Shown here: positions 25,984 through 34,507 of the stretch, piece by piece
How the letters are laid out: each line of letters begins with the position of its first letter
Numbering within the stretch: the first letter of the stretch is position 1
NCBI GenBank assembly: GCA_020686985.1
Contig: JAJEPU010000009.1
Span: 24,601-88,600, forward strand
From: Brotaphodocola catenula
Lineage (GTDB): Bacteria; Bacillota; Clostridia; Lachnospirales; Lachnospiraceae
Direction of reading: 5' to 3'
DNA length: 64,000 bases
Translations under genes and position numbers: made by a program
The notes under the pieces: generated by a model
The model's database searches: none
What the model saw: the letters and a program-made list of their open reading frames with translations, nothing else
Told to the model about the DNA's origin: nothing

Positions 25984-26948
25984 GAACCCAGACCATTCGT
26001 ATTTAACAGGTTTTCAAGCTGTTCAAGCGTCTCTAACTCATTGCTTGCTCGTCGCATCGAAGCAGAATGTGGAAGACCTGCGGTGTACCATGCCACATGC
26101 TTTCGCATTTCTTTCATACCAATGTACTCGCCCTTCATTTTCACCTGCATCCGGGCATGACGCAGAATCATTTCTCCAATCTCAGCTCCGGTCGGCTCCG
26201 CGAGAAGTTCTCCAGTCTCAAGATAGTGCGCGGTGCGCTTGAAAATCCAAGGGTTTCCTCTCGCCCCTCTTCCGATCATCAGCCCATCACATCCAGTCTC
26301 CTCGAGACACCGCTTTGCGTCCTGCGGAGTAAAAATATCTCCATTTCCGATCACCGGAATGCTCACCGCCTCCTTAACCTGGCGAATGATGTCCCAGTCT
26401 GCGGTGCCGGAATAGTACTGTTCTCTCGTTCTTCCATGAACTGCCACCGCCGACACGCCACAGCTCTCCGCAATCTTTGCGATCTCGACTGCATTGACAT
26501 GCTCATCATCAAATCCCTTGCGGAATTTTACCGTAACCGGTTTCTTCACGCTCCTTACCATCGTGGAGAGAATCTCCTCCACGAGCTTCGGATTCTTCAT
26601 CAATGCAGAACCCTCTCCATTTCCCGCAACCTTCGGAACCGGGCATCCCATGTTTAAATCAATCAGATCATAGGGACCATCCTCAATCTGATGTGCCATT
26701 GCGCCGAGAATCTGCGGATCGGAGCCAAAGAGCTGAACAGCGATCGGACGCTCCGACGGGTCAACCTCGAGAAGTTCTTTTGTATTCTTGTTCTTGTAAA
26801 GGATCGCTTTCGCGCTGACCATCTCCGTGTAAAGAAGACCACAGCCTTCCTCACGGCAGAGCACGCGAAACGGAAGATCCGTCACACCGGCCATCGGAGC
26901 AAGGATCAGGTTATTTTCCAGTTTTACATTTCCAATCTGCAATCTCAT
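25980..26948 (-). CDS. dusB: tRNA-dihydrouridine synthase
   Basis: 322 residues with a TIM-barrel FMN domain. The signature APMAGVTDLPFR opens it, the catalytic cysteine is in DLNMGCPVPKV near residue 100, and HGRTREQYYSG plus GNGDIFTPQDA line the flavin site. It reduces uridines in the D-loop of tRNAs. The start overlaps the end of the DUF6145 gene by 4 bp, so the two are coupled. Its stop codon lies in the greA promoter. Confidence 0.96.
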   Translation of the reverse strand: MRLQIGNVKLENNLILAPMAGVTDLPFRVLCREEGCGLLYTEMVSAKAILYKNKNTKELLEVDPSERPIAVQLFGSDPQILGAMAHQIEDGPYDLIDLNMGCPVPKVAGNGEGSALMKNPKLVEEILSTMVRSVKKPVTVKFRKGFDDEHVNAVEIAKIAESCGVSAVAVHGRTREQYYSGTADWDIIRQVKEAVSIPVIGNGDIFTPQDAKRCLEETGCDGLMIGRGARGNPWIFKRTAHYLETGELLAEPTGAEIGEMILRHARMQVKMKGEYIGMKEMRKHVAWYTAGLPHSASMRRASNELETLEQLENLLNTNGLGS

Positions 26949-27319
26949 TCGCCCTGATCCCCATCCTCATCTTCGTCCTCAATATCCTCATTGAGATAAA
27001 AGACCTTATAATAAGTCTCCAGCGCCTTCAGAAGTTCCTGTCCTTCCTCGCGGTACTGCTTGATCTTCAAATCTGCTCCGATCTCATCGTAATAACCGTC
27101 ATACTCCGATGTCGTGTAGCAGAATTCCAGCGTTCCATCCTCCTCAAATTCCAGAGTCAGAATTCCTCCGCACTCCTCCGTGAACCACACGCACATCACA
27201 TGAAGCTGACGCTGAATTGATTCCGGCAGATTGGAAAATTCTTCATTAAAATAATACTTCTTTTCGTATCCATTAGAACCACAAAGTACAATTCGTCCGT
27301 CGTGTCCTCTCATCTTCAC
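26945..27319 (-). CDS. DUF6145-like conserved protein
   Basis: 124 residues, acidic, ending in an EDEDEDGDQGE tail. The middle (HVMCVWFTEECGGILTLEFEEDGTLEF) resembles a Lachnospiraceae family I recall as DUF6145, always small and cytosolic with no catalytic motif. It is the first gene of the run DUF6145-dusB, overlapping dusB by 4 bp. Function unknown; the coupling suggests a role near translation or tRNA modification, but that is only context. Confidence 0.75.
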   Translation of the reverse strand: MKMRGHDGRIVLCGSNGYEKKYYFNEEFSNLPESIQRQLHVMCVWFTEECGGILTLEFEEDGTLEFCYTTSEYDGYYDEIGADLKIKQYREEGQELLKALETYYKVFYLNEDIEDEDEDGDQGE

Positions 27320-27361
27320 CTTTCCCTTCTATCATTGCGATAGTCAATAACCGTGCCTGTC

Positions 27362-27406
27362 TTATTTGTCTTATCTGTTTTATTTGTCTTACGTATCTTA
27401 TTTGTC
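27362..27406. repeat. Three 18-bp-period repeats before the DUF6145-dusB genes
   Basis: TTATTTGTC occurs at 27362, 27380 and 27398, exactly 18 bp apart, i.e. GACAAATAA on the gene strand. It lies about 45-90 bp before the DUF6145 start, where a promoter or operator would be. Confidence 0.6.
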
Positions 27407-27432
27407 CATAATTTCACAAATTCACAAAGAAC

Positions 27433-27458
27433 GCCCGGCGAAATTGCTTCCGCCGGGC
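27433..27458 (-). terminator. Terminator-like hairpin after pfkA
   Basis: GCCCGGCG pairs with CGCCGGGC around a 10-nt loop. The T run on the minus strand is broken (GTTCTTTG); on the plus strand TTTTATC follows. Confidence 0.6.
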
Positions 27459-27495
27459 AGTTTTATCGTCACGCCTGTTTTTTATCTGAGAAGTT

Positions 27496-28470
27496 TTACT
27501 TCACCAACATTCTTGCAATCTCATACTGCTCTTCCGGAATGTCCTTTGTCATCTGGAGTGCTTCCTGAATATCATAGTCCACAAACTCACCATGCTTGTA
27601 AGCAACCAGACGATTGCTCTTTCCATCGCACAGAAGCTCTGCTGCTCTTGCTCCCATGATGGACGCATAGACACGATCCTTGCAGGTCGGAGTACCACCA
27701 CGCTGCATGTGACCGAGGATGGTTGCTCTCGTCTCAATGCCGGTTGCTGCCTCGATTCTTCTTGCCATAGAAGTAGAATGTCCGATTCCCTCTGCGTTGA
27801 TGATGATGTTATGGCGCTTACCGCGTTTTCTGTTCTCGATGATTCGATTGATCAGTGCCTGCTCATTTCCATCGTAACGCTCCGGAAGCAGAATGTCCTC
27901 TGCGCCATTTGCAATGCCACACCACAGAGCGATGTATCCGGCATTTCTACCCATTACCTCGATGATACTGCAACGCTCATGAGAGGTAGAAGTATCACGA
28001 ACCTTATCGATTGCCTCCATTGCGGTGTTTACTGCGGTATCAAATCCAACCGTGTAATCCGTGCAGGCGATATCCAGATCGATCGTTCCCGGAACACCGA
28101 TTGTATTAACTCCGAGAGCTGCCAGCTTTCCGGCACCGCGGAAAGAACCGTCTCCGCCGATTACAACGATACCGTCGATTCCATGCTTGCGACAGATGTC
28201 TGCACCTGCCTGCTGTCCTTCCGGTGTGGTAAATTCCATACATCTTGCTGTGTACAAGATCGTACCACCACGGTAAATAATATTTGACACGCTGGTGCTG
28301 TCCATGTCGATGATCTCTTCCTGAAGAAGTCCTGCGTATCCACGCATGATTCCCTTAACCTTCAGTCCTTTATTCAGAGCGGTCCGGACAACTGCACGAA
28401 TTGCAGCATTCATTCCCGGTGCATCTCCACCGCTCGTTAAAACACCAATCGTCTTTACTTGCTTTGCCAT
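27496..28470 (-). CDS. pfkA: ATP-dependent 6-phosphofructokinase
   Basis: 324 residues, the usual length of bacterial PfkA. GVLTSGGDAPGMNAAIR binds ATP, IGGDGSF has the Mg site, and GTIDLDIACTDYTVGFDTA holds the catalytic aspartate; ILGHMQRGGTP is the second signature. The sequence keeps the Gly-Gly-Asp of ATP-dependent enzymes rather than the PPi-type change. It phosphorylates fructose 6-phosphate in the committed step of glycolysis. It lies downstream of dnaE, a common Firmicute pairing, with a strong GGAGGAG ribosome site. Confidence 0.98.
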   Translation of the reverse strand: MAKQVKTIGVLTSGGDAPGMNAAIRAVVRTALNKGLKVKGIMRGYAGLLQEEIIDMDSTSVSNIIYRGGTILYTARCMEFTTPEGQQAGADICRKHGIDGIVVIGGDGSFRGAGKLAALGVNTIGVPGTIDLDIACTDYTVGFDTAVNTAMEAIDKVRDTSTSHERCSIIEVMGRNAGYIALWCGIANGAEDILLPERYDGNEQALINRIIENRKRGKRHNIIINAEGIGHSTSMARRIEAATGIETRATILGHMQRGGTPTCKDRVYASIMGARAAELLCDGKSNRLVAYKHGEFVDYDIQEALQMTKDIPEEQYEIARMLVK

Positions 28471-28570
28471 AGTAGTCTCCTCCTGTCAACAGCGTATATA
28501 TAGTGTAGGCTGTGCCCTTTCTTCGACTGTCACGATTCTCCTCACAGACCCCCTGTGAACGCAACGCATC

Positions 28571-28635
28571 ATTTACACCCTCAGCTCCGAGCTGCCCTCT
28601 CAGTGCACGCGCACTGCTCACTGCCTAGTGTAAAT
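28571..28635 (-). other. Three-way-junction-like inverted repeat between dnaE and pfkA
   Basis: ATTTACAC and GTGTAAAT close a 65-nt stretch that also contains CAGTGC/GCACTG and CAGCT/AGCTG stems, giving a possible three-stem fold right after the dnaE stop. On the plus strand a T run follows. It may influence pfkA expression or dnaE mRNA stability. Confidence 0.45.
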
Positions 28636-28643
28636 CATTTTTT

Positions 28644-31600
28644 TCATCTTTTCAATCCCTTTTCTACAAGTCTGATATTTTTTTCACCAAGTTCTTTATT
28701 CAATGTATCCAGAAGTGCTTTATTTGTGCATATTTTCCAAGTAGCCGGGAGCACTTTCTTCGCGCGCTCCTTCTCCAGATAAATAATGACGGTATCCGAG
28801 GCATTTGCAGTCTGTCCAGTGCGAAGAATGTCCAAAATCCTCTGATGTTTTTCATCATATTCCGCCTTGTCCGCGAATTTTAACCAAAGCTCACGCGGAA
28901 CCGATTCAAACGGAATTACCTGCTCACAGATTAGTTTTCCGACCGGATCATCCCCGATCGAAGTACGTCCCTGAACAAAGACCTTCGCGTCCTCGTTGAG
29001 CAGTGCTCTCTTACTCTCATAATCTCTCGGGAAGACAAGAACTTCGACCGATCCAACCATGTCCTCAACGGTCAGAAATGCCATCTGCTGTCCGGTCTTT
29101 GTGATCTTGACGGTCTTTGCCGTGATCATTCCGCCGATCGTCACCCGGCTGTTGTCTGCGACCTTTGCATGCCCCGTCTCCTCATCGACTGCAAAGTCAA
29201 TCGTCTGCGCCGTCACGCTGTTTTTCCAGAGATCTAAGTATTCCTCAAGCGGATGACCGCTGACGTAAACACCGAGGATCTCCTTCTCAAATGCGAGCAG
29301 TTCCTCCTTCGGATATTCCGGCACATTCGGCATTGTGATCTGGTATTGTTTTTTCTCCGACTCCTTCGCAAAATCAAAGAGACTCATCTGACCCTCAAAT
29401 ACATTTTTGCGGTCTTTCGTCTTCTGATCAAGCAGTTCCGGAGCCACCTCAATCTTCTGTCTGCGATTGCCCGGAAGAGAATCAAATGCTCCCGATTTGA
29501 TGAAGCTCTCAAGCGTTCGCTTATTGACCTCGCGACCTCCCATTCGATCCACAAAATCATCGAGAGAGGTGTACAGACCATTTGCTTCCCGATCCGCAAT
29601 GATTGCGTCCACAACACTTCGTCCGACACTCTTGATTGCGGACAGTCCATAACGGATTGCCCCGTTCGACACGGAAAATCCGCTCTCTCCCTCATTGATG
29701 TCAGGAGGCAAAATTGCGATTCCCATCTGCCGACATGTCAGAATATATTCGGATACCTTCGAGATATTGTCCATGACCGACGTCATAAGCGCCGCCATAA
29801 ACTCTCTCGGATAATAGTATTTCAAATATGCGGTCTGGTATGCAACCACCGCGTAGCAGACTGCATGCGACTTATTAAACGCATACTTCGCGAAATCAAT
29901 CATCTCATCGTAGATGTGATTTGCGACGCTCTCGCTGATCCCGTTTGCGATACAGCCCTTTACGCCTTCTGCCTCATTTCCGTAGACGAAATTCTGGCGT
30001 TCTTTCTCCATGACTGCTGTCTTCTTCTTCGACATTGCACGGCGCACAAGATCGCTTCGTCCCATCGTGTATCCGGCGAGGTCACGAACGATCTGCATAA
30101 CCTGCTCCTGGTAGACGATACATCCGTAGGTTGGGCTTAAAATATGCTGAAGCTGCGAGCAGTCGTAGGTGATGGAATCCTTGTCATTCTTTCCCTTCAA
30201 ATACTTGGGAATGAAATCCATCGGACCCGGACGGTACAGCGAGATTCCGGCGACGACATCCTCGAGATTCTCCGGTTTCAGCTCCTTCATGAAGCTCTTC
30301 ATTCCGGAACTCTCGAGCTGGAACACGCCCTCACATTTTCCGGTTCCGATCGAAGCAAGAACTTCCTTATCGTTATAGCCGATCTTCTCCATATCGAGAT
30401 GGGTTCCATATCCCTTCTCAATCAGCTGAACCGCATTCTGGATAACCGTCAGCGTCCGAAGACCGAGGAAGTCCATTTTCAGAAGTCCCAACTCTTCGAG
30501 CGTCGTCATCGTAAACTGCGTGACGATCGTTCCATCGGAAGCTCTCGAGAGCGGAACAAATTCATCCATCGCCTTCTGACCGATCACAACGCCCGCTGCA
30601 TGCATTGACGTGTGACGCGGAAGTCCCTCCAGACGCTTCGCCATGTCAATCAGATTCTTGACCTCCGGATCATTCTGGTACGCCTCGCGCAGATCCGGAC
30701 TCTGTTTGAGCGCCTTGTCGAGTGTCATGCCGAGATCTCCCGGGATCATTTTCGCGATTGCATCACACCGCGCATACGGCAGATCAAGCACTCGCCCGAC
30801 GTCCCTCACGACACCCTTTGCGGCGAGGGTACCGAAGGTGACGATCTGAACGACCTGATCCTTTCCGTATTTCTCGACGACGTAGTCGATAACCTCTCCT
30901 CTTCGCTCAAAGCAGAAATCCACATCGATATCCGGCATCGAAACTCGCTCCGGATTCAGGAAACGCTCAAAGAGCAGGTCATAGCGGATCGGATCGATGT
31001 TTGTGATCTCCAGACAGTAGGCAACGATACTTCCCGCTGCCGATCCTCGTCCCGGTCCGACCATGATGTCATTCGACCGCGCAAAATGAATGAAATCCCA
31101 AACGATCAAAAAGTAATCGACGTAACCCATGTTGTGAATGACACCGAGTTCATACTCAAGTCGTTTCGCCAGTGTTCCGTCGTCATTCGGGTATCGCTTT
31201 TTCATGCCATCCTGACACAGCTTGTTGAGGTAAGTCCACGAATCATATCCTTCCGGAACCTCAAATTTCGGGAGCTTCGTCACACCGAACTCAATCTCCA
31301 CATTACAACGCTCTGCGATCTTGTGTGTGTTGTCGATCGCCTCCTGCGCATATGGAAAGAGCGCCCTCATCTCTTCCTCGGACTTGACGTAGTACTGACC
31401 GCCCTCGTAGCGCATTCGGTTTTCATCCGTGACCTTTTTTCCGGTCTGGATGCAGAGCAAAATATCATGCGCCTTTGCATCGTCCGCCAGAATGTAGTGA
31501 ATATCGTTCGTTGCGACGAGGTCGATGCCAAGCTCCCTGCTCAATCTCAAGAGTCCCTGATTGACGGTTCTCTGCTCTGGAATTCCGTGATCCTGAAGCT

Positions 31601-32120
31601 CCAGAAAGAAATTCCCTTTTCCGAAAATCTTCTCATATCTCTGTGCCGACAGCGTTGCCTCCTCGTACATTCCGCGTGCAAGATTCTTCTGAACCTCACC
31701 TGCAAGACAGGCGGACAATGCAATGATTCCTTCATGATACTTCTCAAGTACCTCGTAGTCCACGCGGGGCTTGTAGTAAAATCCATCTACAAATCCCCTC
31801 GACACAATTTTCATCAGGTTATGATAACCCTGATCATTCTCCGCGAGAAGAACCAGATGATAATAACGGTCCTCCCCACTGCCCTTCTCCCTCTCAAAAC
31901 GAGATCCGGGCGTCACATAAATCTCACAGCCGATGATCGGCTTGATTCCCACTTCTCTTGCCGCACGGTAAAAATCAATCACGCCGTACATCACACCGTG
32001 ATCCGTGATCGCCATGCTGTCCATCCCGAGTTCCTTTGCCCTCGCGACAAGCTCCTTGATCTTACAGGAACCATCGAGAAGACTGTACTCCGTATGGACA
32101 TGAAGATGCGTAAATGCCAC
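28644..32120 (-). CDS. dnaE: DNA polymerase III alpha subunit (DnaE type)
   Basis: 1158 residues from a GTG start with GAGGAAGAGGA just upstream. An N-terminal PHP domain (FTHLHVHTEYSLLDGSCKI) is followed by the C-family polymerase core with the catalytic PDIDVDF near residue 400, then tandem helix-hairpin-helix and an OB domain (VTIGGMITAKTVKITKTGQ, about 1000-1090). The exonuclease insert of PolC is absent, so this is the DnaE polymerase, which in Firmicutes works with PolC in lagging-strand and error-prone synthesis. Followed by pfkA. Confidence 0.97.
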   Translation of the reverse strand: MAFTHLHVHTEYSLLDGSCKIKELVARAKELGMDSMAITDHGVMYGVIDFYRAAREVGIKPIIGCEIYVTPGSRFEREKGSGEDRYYHLVLLAENDQGYHNLMKIVSRGFVDGFYYKPRVDYEVLEKYHEGIIALSACLAGEVQKNLARGMYEEATLSAQRYEKIFGKGNFFLELQDHGIPEQRTVNQGLLRLSRELGIDLVATNDIHYILADDAKAHDILLCIQTGKKVTDENRMRYEGGQYYVKSEEEMRALFPYAQEAIDNTHKIAERCNVEIEFGVTKLPKFEVPEGYDSWTYLNKLCQDGMKKRYPNDDGTLAKRLEYELGVIHNMGYVDYFLIVWDFIHFARSNDIMVGPGRGSAAGSIVAYCLEITNIDPIRYDLLFERFLNPERVSMPDIDVDFCFERRGEVIDYVVEKYGKDQVVQIVTFGTLAAKGVVRDVGRVLDLPYARCDAIAKMIPGDLGMTLDKALKQSPDLREAYQNDPEVKNLIDMAKRLEGLPRHTSMHAAGVVIGQKAMDEFVPLSRASDGTIVTQFTMTTLEELGLLKMDFLGLRTLTVIQNAVQLIEKGYGTHLDMEKIGYNDKEVLASIGTGKCEGVFQLESSGMKSFMKELKPENLEDVVAGISLYRPGPMDFIPKYLKGKNDKDSITYDCSQLQHILSPTYGCIVYQEQVMQIVRDLAGYTMGRSDLVRRAMSKKKTAVMEKERQNFVYGNEAEGVKGCIANGISESVANHIYDEMIDFAKYAFNKSHAVCYAVVAYQTAYLKYYYPREFMAALMTSVMDNISKVSEYILTCRQMGIAILPPDINEGESGFSVSNGAIRYGLSAIKSVGRSVVDAIIADREANGLYTSLDDFVDRMGGREVNKRTLESFIKSGAFDSLPGNRRQKIEVAPELLDQKTKDRKNVFEGQMSLFDFAKESEKKQYQITMPNVPEYPKEELLAFEKEILGVYVSGHPLEEYLDLWKNSVTAQTIDFAVDEETGHAKVADNSRVTIGGMITAKTVKITKTGQQMAFLTVEDMVGSVEVLVFPRDYESKRALLNEDAKVFVQGRTSIGDDPVGKLICEQVIPFESVPRELWLKFADKAEYDEKHQRILDILRTGQTANASDTVIIYLEKERAKKVLPATWKICTNKALLDTLNKELGEKNIRLVEKGLKR

Positions 32121-32187
32121 TCCTCTTCCTCACTTTCTCTCTTTCTGAAATTTTGTTTTTGTATCCTGTTTTTTTCTGCCTCATTGG

Positions 32188-32218
32188 CAAAAAGAGCCTC
32201 GACACAATGCCGAGGCTC
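32188..32218 (-). terminator. Terminator after the crh-like gene
   Basis: On the minus strand GAGCCTCG and CGAGGCTC pair with a 9-nt loop and are followed by TTTTTG. It ends the murB-rapZ-whiA-crh run before dnaE. Confidence 0.85.
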
Positions 32219-32276
32219 CCTGTTTCTTTTTCAATTTTCCTGTAAACTCAGGCGCAGAATTTCTATATTGTTCTAC

Positions 32277-32534
32277 TTATTTTGCATCCGTCAGATACTT
32301 CTCAATACTGTCCATTGCCTCAGCTTCATCCGCACCGTCTGTAATAACAGTCAGTGCCTCTCCCGCATCCATACCAAGGGTCATCATTCCCATGATGCTC
32401 TTTGCATTCACCCGAGCAGTACCCTTTTCTACATAGATGACACTCTCATACTGGCTTGCAATCTGAACCAGCATTGCCACAGGTCTTGCTTCCAGACCAT
32501 TCTCAAGTCTGATGGTGATTGTCTTCTTTAACAT
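32277..32534 (-). CDS. crh: HPr-like protein with Glu15, Crh type
   Basis: 85 residues, exactly Crh length. The fold is HPr, but the phosphocarrier position reads NGLEARPVA: Glu15 stands where HPr has the phosphorylated His15. Ser46, the HprK target, is kept in NAKSIMGMMTLG. In Bacillus subtilis the Crh protein (Gln15, Ser46) lies directly after whiA in a rapZ-containing operon; the same order is seen here. So it should not carry phosphate for the PTS but could act, when Ser46 is phosphorylated by HprK, as a CcpA co-regulator. The name by position and residues is well supported; function is inferred. The ATG at 32534 is preceded by an AGGAGG-type site. Confidence 0.85.
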   Translation of the reverse strand: MLKKTITIRLENGLEARPVAMLVQIASQYESVIYVEKGTARVNAKSIMGMMTLGMDAGEALTVITDGADEAEAMDSIEKYLTDAK

Positions 32535-32564
32535 AATAATCCTCCTCATGATATGGGCGCGACT

Positions 32565-33530
32565 TTACGCCCCTGTAACCGAATTCCGCTGTCGAAGATC
32601 TTCTGCCATCTCTCCAAGTTTCCGAAGACGATGATTGACCCCAGACTTGCCAACCGGCGGATCCAGTACCTCCCCCAGTTCCTTCAGCGTCGCCTCCGGT
32701 CTTGCCAGACGCAGATCGGCGATTTCTCGAAGTGTATCCGGAAGTTTCTCAAATCCCATGTGATCGCGGATATAAGAAATATCTTCTATCTGCTTTACCG
32801 CAGCAGATACAGTCTTATGAATATTGGCAGTCTCACAGTTAACTTTCCGGTTCACGCTTCCGCGCATCTCTTTTAAAATCCGGATATTCTCCAGTTCCAT
32901 CAACGCAACCGGAGCCTCCATCACGTTCAGAATATCCACAATCTGACTGCCTTCTTTCAGGTAGACCACATTATACTTTTTTCTCTGTATAATCTTGGCT
33001 TCCAACCCGAAAAACAGCATCAGTTCCTGCAACTGCACTGCCTTCGCAGGAGCGGTACAGGCAATCTCAAAATGGTAAAACTTTTCGGGATCACTGATCG
33101 ACCCCGCTGCCAGAAACGCACCGCGAATGAACGCACGTTTACAGCAACTTTTTCTGATCACCACATTCTGAGCCAACGATAGATTCTCCTCGATCTCTCC
33201 GTACAGATCAATCAGCTTTGCCGCCTGCAAAACACGGATCGCATCCTCATGCTTTCGGATGCAAACCGAATAAATGCGACTACTGCGATTTTCCATTCCC
33301 TGGCGCACGGAGACATCAGTCTTTATATTAAATGTTTTTTTCAATAATGTAAAGTACTTTCTTGCAACTGCCATATTTTCTGTATGAATTTTAATACAAT
33401 AGGAATCTCTCTCCGAGATCTGCACCCGCCCACACAGACTGATGATCGCGGTGATCTCCGCAATCTGGCAGTGTCTTGCGGAAGACATCTGGTGAGAAAG
33501 TTCCTCTTTTACCATAGAAGAAAATGACAT
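32565..33530 (-). CDS. whiA: WhiA, DNA-binding protein with LAGLIDADG-like domain
   Basis: About 321 residues. The N-terminal LAGLIDADG-derived domain (CCKRAFIRGAFLAAGSISDPEKFYHFEI around residue 115-140) and the C-terminal helix-turn-helix (LRLARPEATLKELGEVLDPPVGKSGVNHRLRKL) are diagnostic. WhiA binds DNA and influences cell division and chromosome segregation in Bacillus; in Streptomyces it controls sporulation. It follows rapZ immediately. The exact start is uncertain among 33530, 33542 and 33560; MSFSSMVKEELSHQ matches the family opening. Confidence 0.95.
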   Translation of the reverse strand: MSFSSMVKEELSHQMSSARHCQIAEITAIISLCGRVQISERDSYCIKIHTENMAVARKYFTLLKKTFNIKTDVSVRQGMENRSSRIYSVCIRKHEDAIRVLQAAKLIDLYGEIEENLSLAQNVVIRKSCCKRAFIRGAFLAAGSISDPEKFYHFEIACTAPAKAVQLQELMLFFGLEAKIIQRKKYNVVYLKEGSQIVDILNVMEAPVALMELENIRILKEMRGSVNRKVNCETANIHKTVSAAVKQIEDISYIRDHMGFEKLPDTLREIADLRLARPEATLKELGEVLDPPVGKSGVNHRLRKLGEMAEDLRQRNSVTGA

Positions 33531-33556
33531 CGTTCTCTTCATCCCTTCCCGGCAAG

Positions 33557-34459
33557 TCACACTTTCCCGCCGTCCTGCGAAGGCAGACTGCGACTCTTGT
33601 CCTTGCCGATATCACGGTGCTCAATCTTCAGCCCGTACTCCTCAAATCCGCTCAAATGCTGATAGAGCGCACTCGCAATCGTCACAGAGCGATGTTTTCC
33701 ACCGGTACATCCAACTGCAATGACCAGCTGATTCTTTCCCTCTTTCACATAATTTGGAATCAGGAAATCCAGCAGATCGTAAAGTTTTCCGAGAAAGATC
33801 TCCGCAGTTCCGCCACGGCGCACATACGCCTGCACTTCTGCTTCCTCTCCGGTGTGACTGCGCAAAGACTCCACATAGTAAGGATTCGGCAGAAAACGCA
33901 CATCGAAGACCAGATCGGCATCCGCCGGAATTCCATATTTGAACCCGAACGACAACACTGTGATAAACAGGTTCTGGTACTTCTGATTCCCCACAAAAAT
34001 CTTCTCAAGCTCCTGCTTGAGTTCGCGCGTCAGCAGTTGACTTGTGTCAATGATGAAATCCGCACTCTCTTTTAAAAAGTGCAGTTGCGCTCTCTCAAGA
34101 TGAATTCCGCTGTCCACGCGTCCCTTTCCCGCAAGTGGGTGAGCGCGTCTCGTCTCCTTGTAACGCTTGACCAGTGTCTCATCCTTTGCATCCAGAAACA
34201 GGATCTCGCACGGAATCTTATTCTGCTTCCATCCTTCCAAAATCTTCTGGAGCTGTGGAAGCGTCTCCCCGCCACTTCGGATGTCGATTCCGAGTGCCAC
34301 ACGCTCATGGGCGGTCGGTTTCTGAAGCGCCAGATCGACAAATGGCTCCATTAGCGGAACCGGAAGATTGTCCACACAATAAAATCCGATGTCTTCCAGC
34401 ATTTTCAGGGCAATCGTCTTGCCCGCCCCGGACATTCCCGTCACAATCACCAGTCTCAC
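33557..34459 (-). CDS. rapZ: RNase adapter protein RapZ (YvcJ family)
   Basis: 300 residues from a GTG with GGAGG seven nt upstream, giving the family start RLVIVTGMSGAGKT, whose Walker A is at residues 8-15. A second nucleotide motif (FLDAKDETLVKRY) and the C-terminal IAVGCTGGKHRSVTIA phosphate-binding loop are present. In Bacillus YvcJ is a GTPase/ATPase affecting competence; in enterics RapZ controls GlmS synthesis. The Firmicute role is not fully known. It sits between murB and whiA. A longer GTG start at 34483 is less likely. Confidence 0.95.
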   Translation of the reverse strand: MRLVIVTGMSGAGKTIALKMLEDIGFYCVDNLPVPLMEPFVDLALQKPTAHERVALGIDIRSGGETLPQLQKILEGWKQNKIPCEILFLDAKDETLVKRYKETRRAHPLAGKGRVDSGIHLERAQLHFLKESADFIIDTSQLLTRELKQELEKIFVGNQKYQNLFITVLSFGFKYGIPADADLVFDVRFLPNPYYVESLRSHTGEEAEVQAYVRRGGTAEIFLGKLYDLLDFLIPNYVKEGKNQLVIAVGCTGGKHRSVTIASALYQHLSGFEEYGLKIEHRDIGKDKSRSLPSQDGGKV

Positions 34460-34507
34460 GATCTTTTCCTCCGAAATTTCCACTTCTTATGTTGGTTTCT
34501 TATTGAT

